From an uncultured Pelagibacteraceae bacterium (GTDB lineage Bacteria; Pseudomonadota; Alphaproteobacteria; Pelagibacterales; Pelagibacteraceae), in contig CACMXS010000008.1 in the NCBI GenBank assembly GCA_902617715.1, positions 1 to 52,031 on the forward strand: a stretch of DNA of 52,031 bases, given 5' to 3'. The position numbers and the translations under genes are program-made. Under the pieces are notes generated by a model. The model worked only from the letters and a program-made list of their open reading frames with translations. It searched no databases and was not told the origin of the DNA. Shown one piece after another: positions 7,527-16,616 of the stretch. Each line of letters begins with the position of its first letter. Position 1 is the stretch's first letter.

Positions 7527-9619
7527 GTATTTTTCCTATTTTCGACCAAACTGTCGACAACACTTGGATCAGCTAAAGTTGTAGTATCACCAAGTTGGCC
7601 ATGTTCATTGGCAGCTATTTTTCTCAGAATTCTTCTCATAATCTTGCCCGATCTTGTTTTTGGTAAACCAGGTGTAAAATGAATTAGGTCAGGTGTAGCT
7701 AACGGCCCAATTTGTTTTCTTACCCACAATTTTAATTCTCTATCTAGATCTCCTGTCCCTGCTTCACCAGCATTAAGAGTAACGTAACAATACAAACCAT
7801 TACCTTTAATGTCGTGTGGATATCCAACTACAGCAGCTTCAGCAACTTTTGGATGTGCAACAAAAGCACTTTCAATTTCTGCAGTCCCTAGGTTATGTCC
7901 TGAAACGATAATTACATCATCAACTCTTCCAGTTATCCAGTAGTAGCCATCTTTGTCTCGTCTACAACCGTCTCCAGTAAAATATTTTCCATTAAATTGA
8001 GAAAAATAAGTATCAATAAACCTTTGGTGGTCTCCATATACTGTTCGCATTTGTCCAGGCCATGATTGAGAAATACACAATCTTCCTTCCCCAGCTCCCT
8101 TGATTTCTCTTCCATCTTTGTCAACGAGAGAAGGTTTAATTCCATAAAAAGGTTTTGTTGCCGAACCTGGTTTAAGAGGAATAGCTCCTGTTTGAGGTGC
8201 AATTAAAATTCCACCTGTTTCAGTTTGCCACCAAGTATCTACAATCGGACACTTTGAATTTCCAACTGTCTTATAATACCACATCCATGCTTCTGGATTT
8301 ATTGGTTCACCAACTGTTCCAAGTAATTTTAAAGATTTTCTTGAGGTTTTGTTAACTGGTTCATCACCTTCCCTCATCAATGCTCTAATTGCAGTTGGGG
8401 CTGTATAAAATGTATTTACTTTGAATTTATCTACAATTTGCCACCATCTTGAACTATCCGGATAATTTGGGACTCCTTCAAACATTATTGTTGTTGCTCC
8501 ATTAGAAAGAGGTCCATAAATAATATAGCTGTGACCGGTAACCCAACCAATATCTGCAGTACACCAGTAAATATCTTTTGGCTTGTAATTAAAAATATAC
8601 TGATGTGTCATCGATGCATAAACCATATATCCACCAGTTGTATGTAATACACCTTTTGGTTTCCCGGTGGATCCCGACGTGTAAAGGATAAATAAGGGAT
8701 CCTCTGCACTCATTTCCTCAGGATCACAATGATTTGAAACATCTTTTATTAAATCATGATACCAAACATCTCTTTCATTGTTCCAAAAAACATAATTTCC
8801 TGTTCTTTTGACTACAATGCATTTTTTTACATTTGGACAATTGGTAAGAGCTTCATCAGTTGTAGATTTAAGAGGAATAGTTTTGCCACCTCTTACACCT
8901 TCATCAGCTGTAATTATGTATTCAGACTTACAATCATTAACTCTTCCAGATATAGACTCTGCAGAAAAACCTCCAAATATAATTGAATGTATTGCTCCAA
9001 TTCTTGCACAAGCCAACATCAAAATTGCTAGCTCTGGGATCATAGTTAAGTAAATTGTTACTCTATCACCTTTTTTAATTCCTAGTTTTTTCAAGCCATT
9101 CGCTGCTTTAGAAACTTTTTGATGCAGTTGCTTGTATGTAATTTTTTGGGTATCTTTTGGATCATCACCGACCCAAATAATTGCAGTTTTATCTTTTTTA
9201 TCTTTTAAGTGTCTATCTATACAGTTTGCTGATGCATTTAATGTTCCATCTTCAAACCACTTAATTCGAACTTCATCTTTACTATATTTTACATCTTTAA
9301 TTTTTTTGTATGGCTTTATCCAAGTAATTCTTTTTCCCTCCTTTTTCCAAAAAGCATTATTATTTTTGATCGATTCATTATATTTTTTTTGGTATTGGGC
9401 TTTATTTGCGAGACCACTTTTTATCCATTCTGGTTTTGTTTTAAATATTAACTCAGATGATGTGTTGTCACCTTTTATTTTTCTTTTTGTAATTTTTTTA
9501 TTTGAGCTAGATTTTCTTCTTAGAATTTTTTTTCTTTTTGAAGATTTTTTTTTAATTTTTTTTCTTCTTTTCTTTGAAGATTTTTTTTTGATTTTTGATC
9601 TTTTCTTTTTTTTTGGCAT
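7523..9619 (-). CDS. acs: Acetyl-CoA synthetase with a lysine-rich N-terminal extension
   Basis: The 698-residue product activates acetate to acetyl-CoA through acetyl-AMP. The AMP-forming ligase core is complete: [20 protein letters not shown], the P-loop-like [26 protein letters not shown], and the C-terminal [14 protein letters not shown] with the catalytic lysine that protein acetylation usually targets. The unusual part is residues 1-50, in which 31 residues are Lys or Arg and none is acidic, with repeated KKKSSK blocks. Alignment with normal Acs would start near residue 60 ([17 protein letters not shown]). No internal ATG lies between residue 1 and the core. It follows EVE and tsaD at 11 bp and probably belongs to their transcript. 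Confidence 0.95.
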   Translation of the reverse strand: MPKKKKRSKIKKKSSKKRRKKIKKKSSKRKKILRRKSSSNKKITKRKIKGDNTSSELIFKTKPEWIKSGLANKAQYQKKYNESIKNNNAFWKKEGKRITWIKPYKKIKDVKYSKDEVRIKWFEDGTLNASANCIDRHLKDKKDKTAIIWVGDDPKDTQKITYKQLHQKVSKAANGLKKLGIKKGDRVTIYLTMIPELAILMLACARIGAIHSIIFGGFSAESISGRVNDCKSEYIITADEGVRGGKTIPLKSTTDEALTNCPNVKKCIVVKRTGNYVFWNNERDVWYHDLIKDVSNHCDPEEMSAEDPLFILYTSGSTGKPKGVLHTTGGYMVYASMTHQYIFNYKPKDIYWCTADIGWVTGHSYIIYGPLSNGATTIMFEGVPNYPDSSRWWQIVDKFKVNTFYTAPTAIRALMREGDEPVNKTSRKSLKLLGTVGEPINPEAWMWYYKTVGNSKCPIVDTWWQTETGGILIAPQTGAIPLKPGSATKPFYGIKPSLVDKDGREIKGAGEGRLCISQSWPGQMRTVYGDHQRFIDTYFSQFNGKYFTGDGCRRDKDGYYWITGRVDDVIIVSGHNLGTAEIESAFVAHPKVAEAAVVGYPHDIKGNGLYCYVTLNAGEAGTGDLDRELKLWVRKQIGPLATPDLIHFTPGLPKTRSGKIMRRILRKIAANEHGQLGDTTTLADPSVVDSLVENRKNT

Positions 9620-9630
9620 AAAATTTTATT

Positions 9631-10050
9631 TTAAATTTTACCCATGTTATTTAAAATTTTCCAGCTTTTAGAGTCGATCGGCATTACTGATAAACGACTT
9701 TGTTTAATTAATGATAAATGGCTCAATTCCTTATTTTTTTTGATATTTTCGAGTGTAATGGGTCTTTTTAATTTTCTGATAAATTTAACCGTTACAGCTA
9801 CAAACCGACCAGATTGGTCAGTTTTATCAACGTAAGCTTCTTTAATAACTTCAACAATACCTACTATTTCTTTACCAATATTCGAATGGTAAAAAAAGCA
9901 TTGATCCCCTTTTTTCATTGTTTTTAAATTTTTTGCAGCTTGATAGTTTCTAACCCCATCCCATGGAGCTCCTTTGCTTCCAGCTTTTTTTTGTTGATCT
10001 ATAGACCATACATCTGGCTCAGATTTCATTAGCCAATAATTTTTACTCAT
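9631..10050 (-). CDS. EVE domain-containing protein
   Basis: The 139-residue protein is essentially a single EVE domain, a PUA-related fold. It opens with the family signature NYWLMKSEPDVWSIDQ, followed by WDGVRNYQAAKNLKTM and GDQCFFYHSN. Bacterial EVE proteins are thought to bind modified bases in DNA or RNA, and the fold resembles human THYN1. It lies 12 bp after tsaD on the same strand and 11 bp before acs. The link with tsaD (tRNA t6A synthesis) would fit an RNA-related job, but that is inference. Confidence 0.9.
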   Translation of the reverse strand: MSKNYWLMKSEPDVWSIDQQKKAGSKGAPWDGVRNYQAAKNLKTMKKGDQCFFYHSNIGKEIVGIVEVIKEAYVDKTDQSGRFVAVTVKFIRKLKRPITLENIKKNKELSHLSLIKQSRLSVMPIDSKSWKILNNMGKI

Positions 10051-10062
10051 TTAATTTTTCTT

Positions 10063-11136
10063 TCATAGTTTCACTCCTGCACCTTTTAAAAATATTGCGT
10101 CTTCGTCCAAAGGCCATCTTGGTCTAGCAGGATAATCTAATTTATCAAATTTTTTAAGTTTGAACTTTTCTAATCCTACCATTGCAATCATTGCTGCATT
10201 GTCACCACATAGATCTAAAGGAGGAAAAATAGATTCGTAGTTATTTTTCTTACAAATCTCAACTAACATATTTCTAATTTCTTTATTCGCAGCAACTCCA
10301 CCTGCTACAACAAATTTTTTTTGTTTCGGTTTAATTTGTTTTTCAAATTCGCTAAAAGCTATTTTTGTTTTTTTAGATAATATTTCGATTATTGTATTTT
10401 GGAAAGACGCAGCAAGATCAAACTTTTCCTGATCATTTTTTATATCTTTCGCGATTTTAAGTATTGCTGTTTTAAGCCCGGCAAAAGATAAATTACATCC
10501 ACCTTTATTAAATATGGGTTTTGGTAGATTATATTTGTTTGGATCTCCTTTTTTTGCTAAAATTTCTATTTTTGGACCACCAGGAAATTCCACTCCTAAA
10601 AGTTTTGCAGTTTTATCGAATGCCTCTCCAATTGCATCATCAATTGTTGTTCCAAGTCTTTTGTATTCACTTAAATTTTTAACACTTAAATATTGTGAGT
10701 GTCCTCCTGAAATTAATAAAAGTAAATATGGATAATCTAATTTTGTGTTTAATTTAGGACTCAAAGCATGACCCTCTAGATGATTTACTGCTATGAATGG
10801 TTTGTTTAAAGAAGCAGCAAAAGCTTTTCCAAAACTTAATCCAACAGAGAGACAAACAATCAATCCAGGTCCTGCCGTGGAAGCAACAGCGTCTAATTCA
10901 TGAATATTTATTCCACTATCATGGATTGCTTTTTGTACAATCCAATCAATTTTTTCAATATGTGATCTGGCAGCTAATTCAGGAACAACCCCTCCAAATT
11001 GTCTATGAATATCTTCTTGGCTTGATACGACATTTGATAAGATAATAGGATTTCCTTGATCATTTTCTGATATTATTGATGCAGCTGTTTCATCACAACT
11101 AGACTCTATTCCAAGAATTAAGGGTTTTTTACTCAT
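10063..11136 (-). CDS. tsaD: tRNA N6-adenosine threonylcarbamoyltransferase TsaD
   Basis: The 357-residue protein transfers the threonylcarbamoyl group to A37 of ANN-decoding tRNAs. It has the ASKHA fold with the iron-binding pair H119 and H123 in NHLEGHALSP, the N-terminal LGIESSCDETAAS, the SGGHSQ motif and C-terminal GDNAAMIAMVG. Length matches the family. It is divergent from hemC across 56 bp, an arrangement common in Alphaproteobacteria, and leads the leftward group tsaD, EVE, acs. Confidence 0.97.
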   Translation of the reverse strand: MSKKPLILGIESSCDETAASIISENDQGNPIILSNVVSSQEDIHRQFGGVVPELAARSHIEKIDWIVQKAIHDSGINIHELDAVASTAGPGLIVCLSVGLSFGKAFAASLNKPFIAVNHLEGHALSPKLNTKLDYPYLLLLISGGHSQYLSVKNLSEYKRLGTTIDDAIGEAFDKTAKLLGVEFPGGPKIEILAKKGDPNKYNLPKPIFNKGGCNLSFAGLKTAILKIAKDIKNDQEKFDLAASFQNTIIEILSKKTKIAFSEFEKQIKPKQKKFVVAGGVAANKEIRNMLVEICKKNNYESIFPPLDLCGDNAAMIAMVGLEKFKLKKFDKLDYPARPRWPLDEDAIFLKGAGVKL

Positions 11137-11192
11137 TCAAATACTTTTTATTAATTGTACAATCTCAATACAAAAAAGAAATAAATTTATTA

Positions 11193-12110
11193 ATGAGCAA
11201 AAAAATTATAATTGGATCTAGAGGTAGTAAATTAGCATTGCTCTATGCTCAAAAAGCCAAAGATACTATTATTCAAAAAACGGGTTTGAATGATGAAGAT
11301 ATTGTAATCAAAGTAATTAATACTGAAGGTGATAAGATAAAAGATTTAAGATTATCTGAATTTGGGGGCAAAGGTTTATTTTCAAGTAACATAGAAAATG
11401 AACTTCAAAATGGAAATATTGACATAGCAGTTCATGCATTAAAAGATTTACCTGCTATTGAAACAGAGGGTTTAATAACAGATACTTTTTTAGAAAGAAA
11501 TGATCCAAAAGAAATTTTAATTTCTAAAGATAAAAAAAAACTAAAAGAGTTAGAAATAAAATCAATTGTGGGGACATCATCTTATAGAAGAGAATTTCAA
11601 ATAAAAAAGATTAGACCAGATTTAACTTGTAAAATTATAAGAGGAAATGTTGATACCAGAATTAAAAAATTGAAAGATGGTTTATATGATGCAATAATTT
11701 TATCTTATGCAGGTGTCAAATATTTACAGCTTGAAAATGAAATTTCAGAAACATTTACAACTGAAGAAATGATACCAAGTGCAGGACAAGGTATTATTGC
11801 ATTACAGTCTAGAGAAAATGATGAAAAAATAATTTCTCTTTTAAGAAAGGTAAATCATGACGAAACTTATAAACGAGCTCATGCAGAAAGAAATATTTTA
11901 AAAGTTTTAGAAGGAGATTGTGAAACAGCTATCGGTGCATATTCTTTTATTGATGGAGGAAATATTGTTATTGAGGCCGAACTTTTTTCTTTAGATGGTT
12001 CAAAAAGATTTTATGAAAAAAAAATTGAAAAAATTGAAAAATTTAAAGAGATTGGAGAAGAAATTGGTCAAATATTAAAAACTAAATCAAATAATTCATA
12101 TAAAAGATAA
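11193..12110 (+). CDS. hemC: Hydroxymethylbilane synthase (porphobilinogen deaminase)
   Basis: The 305-residue enzyme joins four porphobilinogens to hydroxymethylbilane in heme synthesis. It starts IIIGSRGSKLALLYAQ and contains HALKDLPA, the arginine-rich GTSSYRREFQIKKIRPD and the dipyrromethane-cofactor cysteine C243 in GDCETAIGAY. It is the first gene of a rightward run hemC, hemD, mscS, yggT, folD, with gaps of 1-6 bp or overlaps, so it is probably one transcript starting in the 56-bp gap shared with tsaD. Heme made here would feed the ccm system at 27 kb. Confidence 0.97.
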   Translation: MSKKIIIGSRGSKLALLYAQKAKDTIIQKTGLNDEDIVIKVINTEGDKIKDLRLSEFGGKGLFSSNIENELQNGNIDIAVHALKDLPAIETEGLITDTFLERNDPKEILISKDKKKLKELEIKSIVGTSSYRREFQIKKIRPDLTCKIIRGNVDTRIKKLKDGLYDAIILSYAGVKYLQLENEISETFTTEEMIPSAGQGIIALQSRENDEKIISLLRKVNHDETYKRAHAERNILKVLEGDCETAIGAYSFIDGGNIVIEAELFSLDGSKRFYEKKIEKIEKFKEIGEEIGQILKTKSNNSYKR

Positions 12111-12111
12111 T

Positions 12112-12810
12112 ATGCATATTTTATTAACCAGACCGTTGGAGGATTGTTCAGAAATGATTTTAAAATTTCAATCATTGGGACATCAGGTTTCTCATCTTCC
12201 ATTATTAATTGTTGAAAAAATGGATCATGAAGAGATTAACTTTTATAATTATGGTGGAATTATTTTCACAAGTGCTAATGCTATAAAATCTTTAGACTTA
12301 GATAAAATAGATAAAGATATCATCTGTTTTTGTGTTGGATATATGACTGAAAAAAGAGCAAGAATGGTTGGATTCCAAAATACTATTGCTGCTGAGGGAA
12401 GTGTCTCAAATTTAAAAGAATTAATTTTGCAGAATTATGAAATTAAGAACAAGCCACTTCTTTATATAAGTGGTGAAATAATTTCACTTGATTTAGCCCA
12501 GCAGCTTTTAAATGAAGGATATAAAATTAAAAGAATTATAAATTATCGAGTGAGTCATAATCAAAATTTTAATGAAAATTTTATTAAAGAATTAAAAATT
12601 AATATACCAGATATCATATATGTTTACTCACAAAATAGCGCTTCTAGTCTTCTAGATTTTATAAAGATTCATCAAATGGAAAATAAATGGATGGATACAA
12701 ATTTAATGTGTATAGGTGAAAAAACTTCGTCTATATTAAATGAAATTAAATGGAAAAAAATATTTCTTTTTAATCCTGGCGAAGAGGAGTTTTTGTTATA
12801 TAAAATTTAA
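12112..12810 (+). CDS. hemD: Uroporphyrinogen-III synthase
   Basis: The 232-residue product closes hydroxymethylbilane to uroporphyrinogen III. The family diverges strongly in sequence, but the N-terminal ILLTRPLEDC, the central FTSANAIKSL and the C-terminal IYVYSQNSASSLLDF are the usual landmarks of the two-lobed HemD fold. It begins one base after the hemC stop, the usual hemCD pairing, which supports the call. Confidence 0.92.
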   Translation: MHILLTRPLEDCSEMILKFQSLGHQVSHLPLLIVEKMDHEEINFYNYGGIIFTSANAIKSLDLDKIDKDIICFCVGYMTEKRARMVGFQNTIAAEGSVSNLKELILQNYEIKNKPLLYISGEIISLDLAQQLLNEGYKIKRIINYRVSHNQNFNENFIKELKINIPDIIYVYSQNSASSLLDFIKIHQMENKWMDTNLMCIGEKTSSILNEIKWKKIFLFNPGEEEFLLYKI

Positions 12811-12812
12811 TT

Positions 12813-13898
12813 ATGGAATTAATAAATAATTTTTCTGAAATATTTTTATCTGTATGGAATAAAGGGATCCTTGGTGTAGATATTTTTCAAATATTAATTG
12901 GAATTGGAATTTTTCTAATTTTTTTAATTTTTCGTGGTTTAATAAGCAAATTAATAATAAAGAAGTTAGAAATCATATCTAAAAGAACCACAAATAAATT
13001 AGATGATACATTTGTGAATGCTTTAGTTGGACCAGCAAGATTTTTGCCAATAGTTTTAGGTTTTTTTATTGCTAGTTATTACATGACATTCTCAATTGAA
13101 GGAAGAGAGGTTGTTGATACTATTAATAGAACTTTAATTACAATTTTAATTTTTTGGATAATTCACCAAGTTATTGAACCAGTGTCATATATTTTAAGTG
13201 GTCTCGATAAACTTTTAACCAGGGAATTGATTGGGTGGATAATTAAGTCACTAAAAATTCTCATCTTTATTTTAGGTTTAGCAGCAGTCTTAGAATTATG
13301 GGGTATAAAAATTGGACCAATTATTGCAGGACTAGGTTTGTTTGGGGTAGCTGTAGCTTTGGGAGCACAGGATTTATTTAAGAATTTGATTTCAGGAATT
13401 TTAGTTCTTGTGGAAAAGAGATTTAGAATTGGTGATTGGATTTTAGTTGATGGAATAATCGAGGGAATTGTTGAGAAGATTGGTTTTAGATCTACTACTA
13501 TAAGAAAATTTGACAAATCTTTAGCTATCATTCCAAATTTTCAATTTGCAGAAAATGCAGTTATTAACATCAGTGAAACATCAAATTGGTTGATAAGCTG
13601 GATAATTACTCTTCAGTATGACACTACAGTTGATCAATTAAAAACTATAAGAAATCAAATTGAAAGTCATATTAATAAGAGTGATGATTTTAATACAAGT
13701 ATAGGTGTTGCAGTGAGAGTAGATAAATTTTCTGACAGTTCAATAGATATGTATGTTCGTTGCTTTACAAAAACAGACAGTTGGAATGAGTGGCTTTCAG
13801 TTAAAGAGAGACTTGCTATTGAGATAAAACAAATAGTTGAGGGTAATAAAGCTTCCTTTGCTTTCCCAAGCCAGTCTATTTATGTAGAAAAAAAATGA
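12813..13898 (+). CDS. MscS-family mechanosensitive channel
   Basis: The 361-residue protein has four or five N-terminal membrane segments, the last being the glycine/alanine-rich pore helix (IIAGLGLFGVAVALGAQDLF, about residues 170-189). The beta domain follows: ISGILVLVEKRFRIGDWILV, then the MscS signature region EKIGFRSTTIRKFDKSLAIIPN. Such channels release solutes during osmotic downshock. The N-terminal part is longer than that of E. coli MscS. In many Alphaproteobacteria a mitofilin-like gene follows hemD; here the channel takes that place. It overlaps the yggT start by 4 bases. Confidence 0.93.
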   Translation: MELINNFSEIFLSVWNKGILGVDIFQILIGIGIFLIFLIFRGLISKLIIKKLEIISKRTTNKLDDTFVNALVGPARFLPIVLGFFIASYYMTFSIEGREVVDTINRTLITILIFWIIHQVIEPVSYILSGLDKLLTRELIGWIIKSLKILIFILGLAAVLELWGIKIGPIIAGLGLFGVAVALGAQDLFKNLISGILVLVEKRFRIGDWILVDGIIEGIVEKIGFRSTTIRKFDKSLAIIPNFQFAENAVINISETSNWLISWIITLQYDTTVDQLKTIRNQIESHINKSDDFNTSIGVAVRVDKFSDSSIDMYVRCFTKTDSWNEWLSVKERLAIEIKQIVEGNKASFAFPSQSIYVEKK

Positions 13899-14185
13899 TT
13901 GCTATTTTTTATTTAGTTTTACAGTTATTAAAACTTTATTCTTATGTAGTTATAGCAAATGTAATAATAAGTTGGTTAATAGCTTTTAATATCTTAAATA
14001 CTCAAAGTAGATTTGTATTTCTAATATTAGATTTTACTTACAGACTAACAGAGCCTTTTTTAAGAAGAATAAGACGATTTCTTCCAAATTTAGGTTCCCT
14101 TGATATATCTCCAATAATCTTACTTCTATTGATTTGGTTCATAGAAATGTGTATGAAGCTCTACATTGCGCCAATGATATTTTAA
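13895..14185 (+). CDS. yggT: YggT family protein
   Basis: The 96-residue membrane protein has two hydrophobic segments (about residues 3-30 and 70-90) around the signature TYRLTEPFLRRIRRFLPNLG, then LDISPIILLLLIWF. YggT proteins are small inner-membrane proteins of uncertain function, linked in other bacteria to osmotic shock or cell-division loci. It overlaps the mscS stop by 4 bases (ATGA-type coupling), which supports a role together with the channel in osmotic stress. Confidence 0.9.
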   Translation: MIAIFYLVLQLLKLYSYVVIANVIISWLIAFNILNTQSRFVFLILDFTYRLTEPFLRRIRRFLPNLGSLDISPIILLLLIWFIEMCMKLYIAPMIF

Positions 14186-14191
14186 AAATTT

Positions 14192-15037
14192 ATGATTTTA
14201 ATTGATGGTAAAAAAGAAGCGGCACTTTTAAGAGAGGAACTTAAAAAGGAAGTTTCAGAATTAAAAGTAAAATATAATAAAGTGCCTGGATTAACTGTAA
14301 TTCTGATAGGTGATTTAACACCAAGCCAAATTTATGTTCGAAATAAAGAAAAATCAGCAAAAGAAGTTGGGCTTAATTCTGATGTTATTAAATATCCAGA
14401 CTCAGTAGAGGAAAAAATTGTTTTAGAAAAAATTGACGAACTCAATAAAAATGAGACTGTATCTGGTATTTTAGTTCAGTTACCCCTACCGAAACATATA
14501 GACAAACAAAAAGTTATTGAAGCCATTGACCCCACAAAAGATGTAGATGGTTTTCATCCTATGAATGTAGGAAACCTTTCTTCAGGATATGAAAGTTCAG
14601 TTCCGTGTACCCCATTGGGTTGTTATCTTTTAATCAAAAAGATAGAACCTAATTTGAATGGAAAAAAAGCTGTAATAGTTGGTAGATCAAATTTAAATGG
14701 TAAACCAATGACACAACTGTTATTGAAAGAAAATTGTACTGTAACAATAACGCATTCAAAAACAAAAAATTTAAAAGCTGAATGTCTTGAAGCTGATATA
14801 ATTGTTGCAGCTGTTGGAATACCTGAACTTGTCAAAGGTGATTGGGTTAAAAAAGATTCTATTGTAATTGATGTAGGTATTAATAAAACAGAAAAGGGGA
14901 TTGTTGGAGATGTGGCTTTTGATGAAGTTTCAAAAAATGCAAAAGCTTTAACGCCGGTTCCGGGTGGCGTGGGCCCAATGACTATTGCGTGTTTACTTAA
15001 AAATACGATTGACTGTTTCAAAAGATCGCAAATTTAA
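14192..15037 (+). CDS. folD: Bifunctional methylene-THF dehydrogenase / methenyl-THF cyclohydrolase FolD
   Basis: The 281-residue enzyme interconverts methylene-, methenyl- and formyl-tetrahydrofolate. Motifs present are VGDLTPSQIYVRNKEK-like substrate binding near residue 45 (here IGDLTPSQIYVRNKEK), VQLPLPKHID, PTKDVDGFHP, PCTPLG, the NADP-binding VGRSNLNGKPM and the terminal TPVPGGVGPMT. It ends the hem-mscS-yggT run. Its formyl-THF product is the co-substrate of PurH in this window. Confidence 0.97.
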   Translation: MILIDGKKEAALLREELKKEVSELKVKYNKVPGLTVILIGDLTPSQIYVRNKEKSAKEVGLNSDVIKYPDSVEEKIVLEKIDELNKNETVSGILVQLPLPKHIDKQKVIEAIDPTKDVDGFHPMNVGNLSSGYESSVPCTPLGCYLLIKKIEPNLNGKKAVIVGRSNLNGKPMTQLLLKENCTVTITHSKTKNLKAECLEADIIVAAVGIPELVKGDWVKKDSIVIDVGINKTEKGIVGDVAFDEVSKNAKALTPVPGGVGPMTIACLLKNTIDCFKRSQI

Positions 15038-15075
15038 TATTTAATTCATCAAACATTCTTTGATAGGTTTAGTAT

Positions 15076-15279
15076 ATGAAAAAACCTAAGTATCCATACA
15101 GAATTGTTATATTAATGGCCATACTTACTATTCCTCCAATTGGGGCGACACAATTGGGTTGGTATCTTTATGATCAGCAAACAGGATTTGATTATGGTAT
15201 GATCATTGGTACATTTTCAGTTATATTAGCTGCTTGGTTGATGTATGAAAAAAACTGGAGAGAAGAGGACGAGGATTAA
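15076..15279 (+). CDS. Small membrane protein, 67 residues, unknown
   Basis: The protein has two hydrophobic segments at about residues 9-30 and 40-57, and a charged tail (EKNWREEDED). I recognise no family. It starts 38 bp after folD and ends 3 bp before the SHOCT-domain gene, so the two small genes are probably made together. The tight spacing and clean reading frame support a real gene; function unknown. Confidence 0.7.
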   Translation: MKKPKYPYRIVILMAILTIPPIGATQLGWYLYDQQTGFDYGMIIGTFSVILAAWLMYEKNWREEDED

Positions 15280-15282
15280 TTT

Positions 15283-15546
15283 ATGGAAAAAATAATTTTT
15301 TTTGGTTTAGTTATCCCAATTTTTGCTTTTGTACTTTATTTAGGTGTTAGTGCTATAATGAAAGGGTCAGAAGCTAAAAGCGCACTTAAGGAGGAAGCAA
15401 ATTTAAAAAATGATGAAGATGAAAATCCTCTTTATAATAAAAAAAATTTAAGCGAGGAAATTGACAAATTAAACAATCTTTTAAAAGACGGAGTTTTAAC
15501 TCCAGAAGAATTCGAAAAAGCTAAAAAAAAATTATTAGATAATTAA
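15283..15546 (+). CDS. Small membrane-anchored SHOCT-domain protein
   Basis: Residues 4-24 of this 87-residue protein form one membrane anchor. The C-terminal 30 residues, with EIDKLNNLLKDGVLTPEEFE followed by KAKKKLL, are a typical SHOCT motif, a short helical domain thought to mediate oligomerisation. It follows the 67-residue membrane gene by 3 bp, suggesting a two-protein membrane unit. Its stop codon shares the bases TTAA with the convergent gene. Confidence 0.8.
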   Translation: MEKIIFFGLVIPIFAFVLYLGVSAIMKGSEAKSALKEEANLKNDEDENPLYNKKNLSEEIDKLNNLLKDGVLTPEEFEKAKKKLLDN

Positions 15547-16616
15547 TTGTAATTAAGTAATTTTTTTAACGATCCAAACTCTCCAATTTTATAAATAATA
15601 GCGTCTTCTTTCTTGAATCCATATTTCTCTGCACTAGCTTTGAATCTTAAAGGTGGTTCCATTATTGGCTCTAGTGATAGAACAAATGTTCCCCAATGCA
15701 TTCCAATTACTTTTTTGCTTCTTAAATTTTTAGCGATTTCTAAAGCCTCTTCTGGGTTAGTATGATAAACTGATTTATCTTTATAAGGCATTATCGGGTA
15801 AAAATTATAGGCTCCTATATTTATAAATGTTAGATCAATCGGACCATATTTACTACCTATATCCTTATAAATATCTCCAATTCCAGTATCACACGTAAAT
15901 AAAATTTTTTTCCCGTTATATTCAATTAAAAAATTACCCCATAATGATTTGTTTGTATCTGTTAAACTTCTTTTAGACCAGTGAACAGCAGGTAAAAATG
16001 TAACTTTTAAGTTGTCATTAATCTTAACTTCATCATACCAATCCATTTCATTAACATCTTTATATCTTTTAAAATATTTACTTAAGTTTAGAGGCAATAA
16101 AACTTTTGCATTTTTATATGGAAATTTTCTAATTGTTGACATGTCTTGATGATCGTAGTGATTGTGTGTTAGTAAAAATAAATCTATTTTCGGAATTTCG
16201 TTAAGTTTTAAGGCTGGTTCGGTAAATCTATCTGGTCCAAAAATCAATGGTCCTGCATTTTTTGAGAACACTGGATCAGTAATAATTGTTGTTTCTCCAA
16301 GCTTTATTAAAAAAGTAGCATGACCTATCCAGGCTACATAATCATCATCTGAATATTTTTTTAGATCTGATAAAACTTTTTCTTTTTCTACAACATGATC
16401 TTTAGGTACTGTCATATCAAGCTTCTTTTTTTCTTGATTAAATATTTTATAAGACCATTTAACATTTGGGTCTCTTTTTGGTGAGCCCTCTGGGTTTCTA
16501 AAAGTTCCGTCTGGTAAATGATGATAAGGTTTTTCCATAGCAATACTTAAACAATTATAAAAAAAAATTCCAATTAAAATTAATGAAATATGAATTAACT
16601 TTTTTCCATCAACCAC
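15543..16616 (-). CDS. MBL-fold metallo-hydrolase (NAPE-PLD/UlaG-like)
   Basis: The 357-residue protein has a metallo-beta-lactamase fold with the metal motif LLTHNHYDHQDM, the upstream WIGHATFLIKLGETTIITDP, and later FTCDTGIGD and GMHWGTF. The pattern, including a start PDGTFRNPEGSP, resembles bacterial N-acyl-phosphatidylethanolamine phospholipase D relatives, which suggests hydrolysis of a phospholipid. An N-terminal hydrophobic stretch (about residues 8-26) looks like a signal sequence or anchor, without a good lipobox. The start is GTG at 16616, inside the end of the upstream PQQ-type gene (22-base overlap). Confidence 0.85.
   Translation of the reverse strand: MVDGKKLIHISLILIGIFFYNCLSIAMEKPYHHLPDGTFRNPEGSPKRDPNVKWSYKIFNQEKKKLDMTVPKDHVVEKEKVLSDLKKYSDDDYVAWIGHATFLIKLGETTIITDPVFSKNAGPLIFGPDRFTEPALKLNEIPKIDLFLLTHNHYDHQDMSTIRKFPYKNAKVLLPLNLSKYFKRYKDVNEMDWYDEVKINDNLKVTFLPAVHWSKRSLTDTNKSLWGNFLIEYNGKKILFTCDTGIGDIYKDIGSKYGPIDLTFINIGAYNFYPIMPYKDKSVYHTNPEEALEIAKNLRSKKVIGMHWGTFVLSLEPIMEPPLRFKASAEKYGFKKEDAIIYKIGEFGSLKKLLNYN

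Noticed and set aside
9132..9671. Long plus-strand frame opposite the acs N-terminus
   Set aside because: It is antisense to the Lys/Arg-rich coding sequence, whose complement reads as Phe/Leu/Ser; no independent support.
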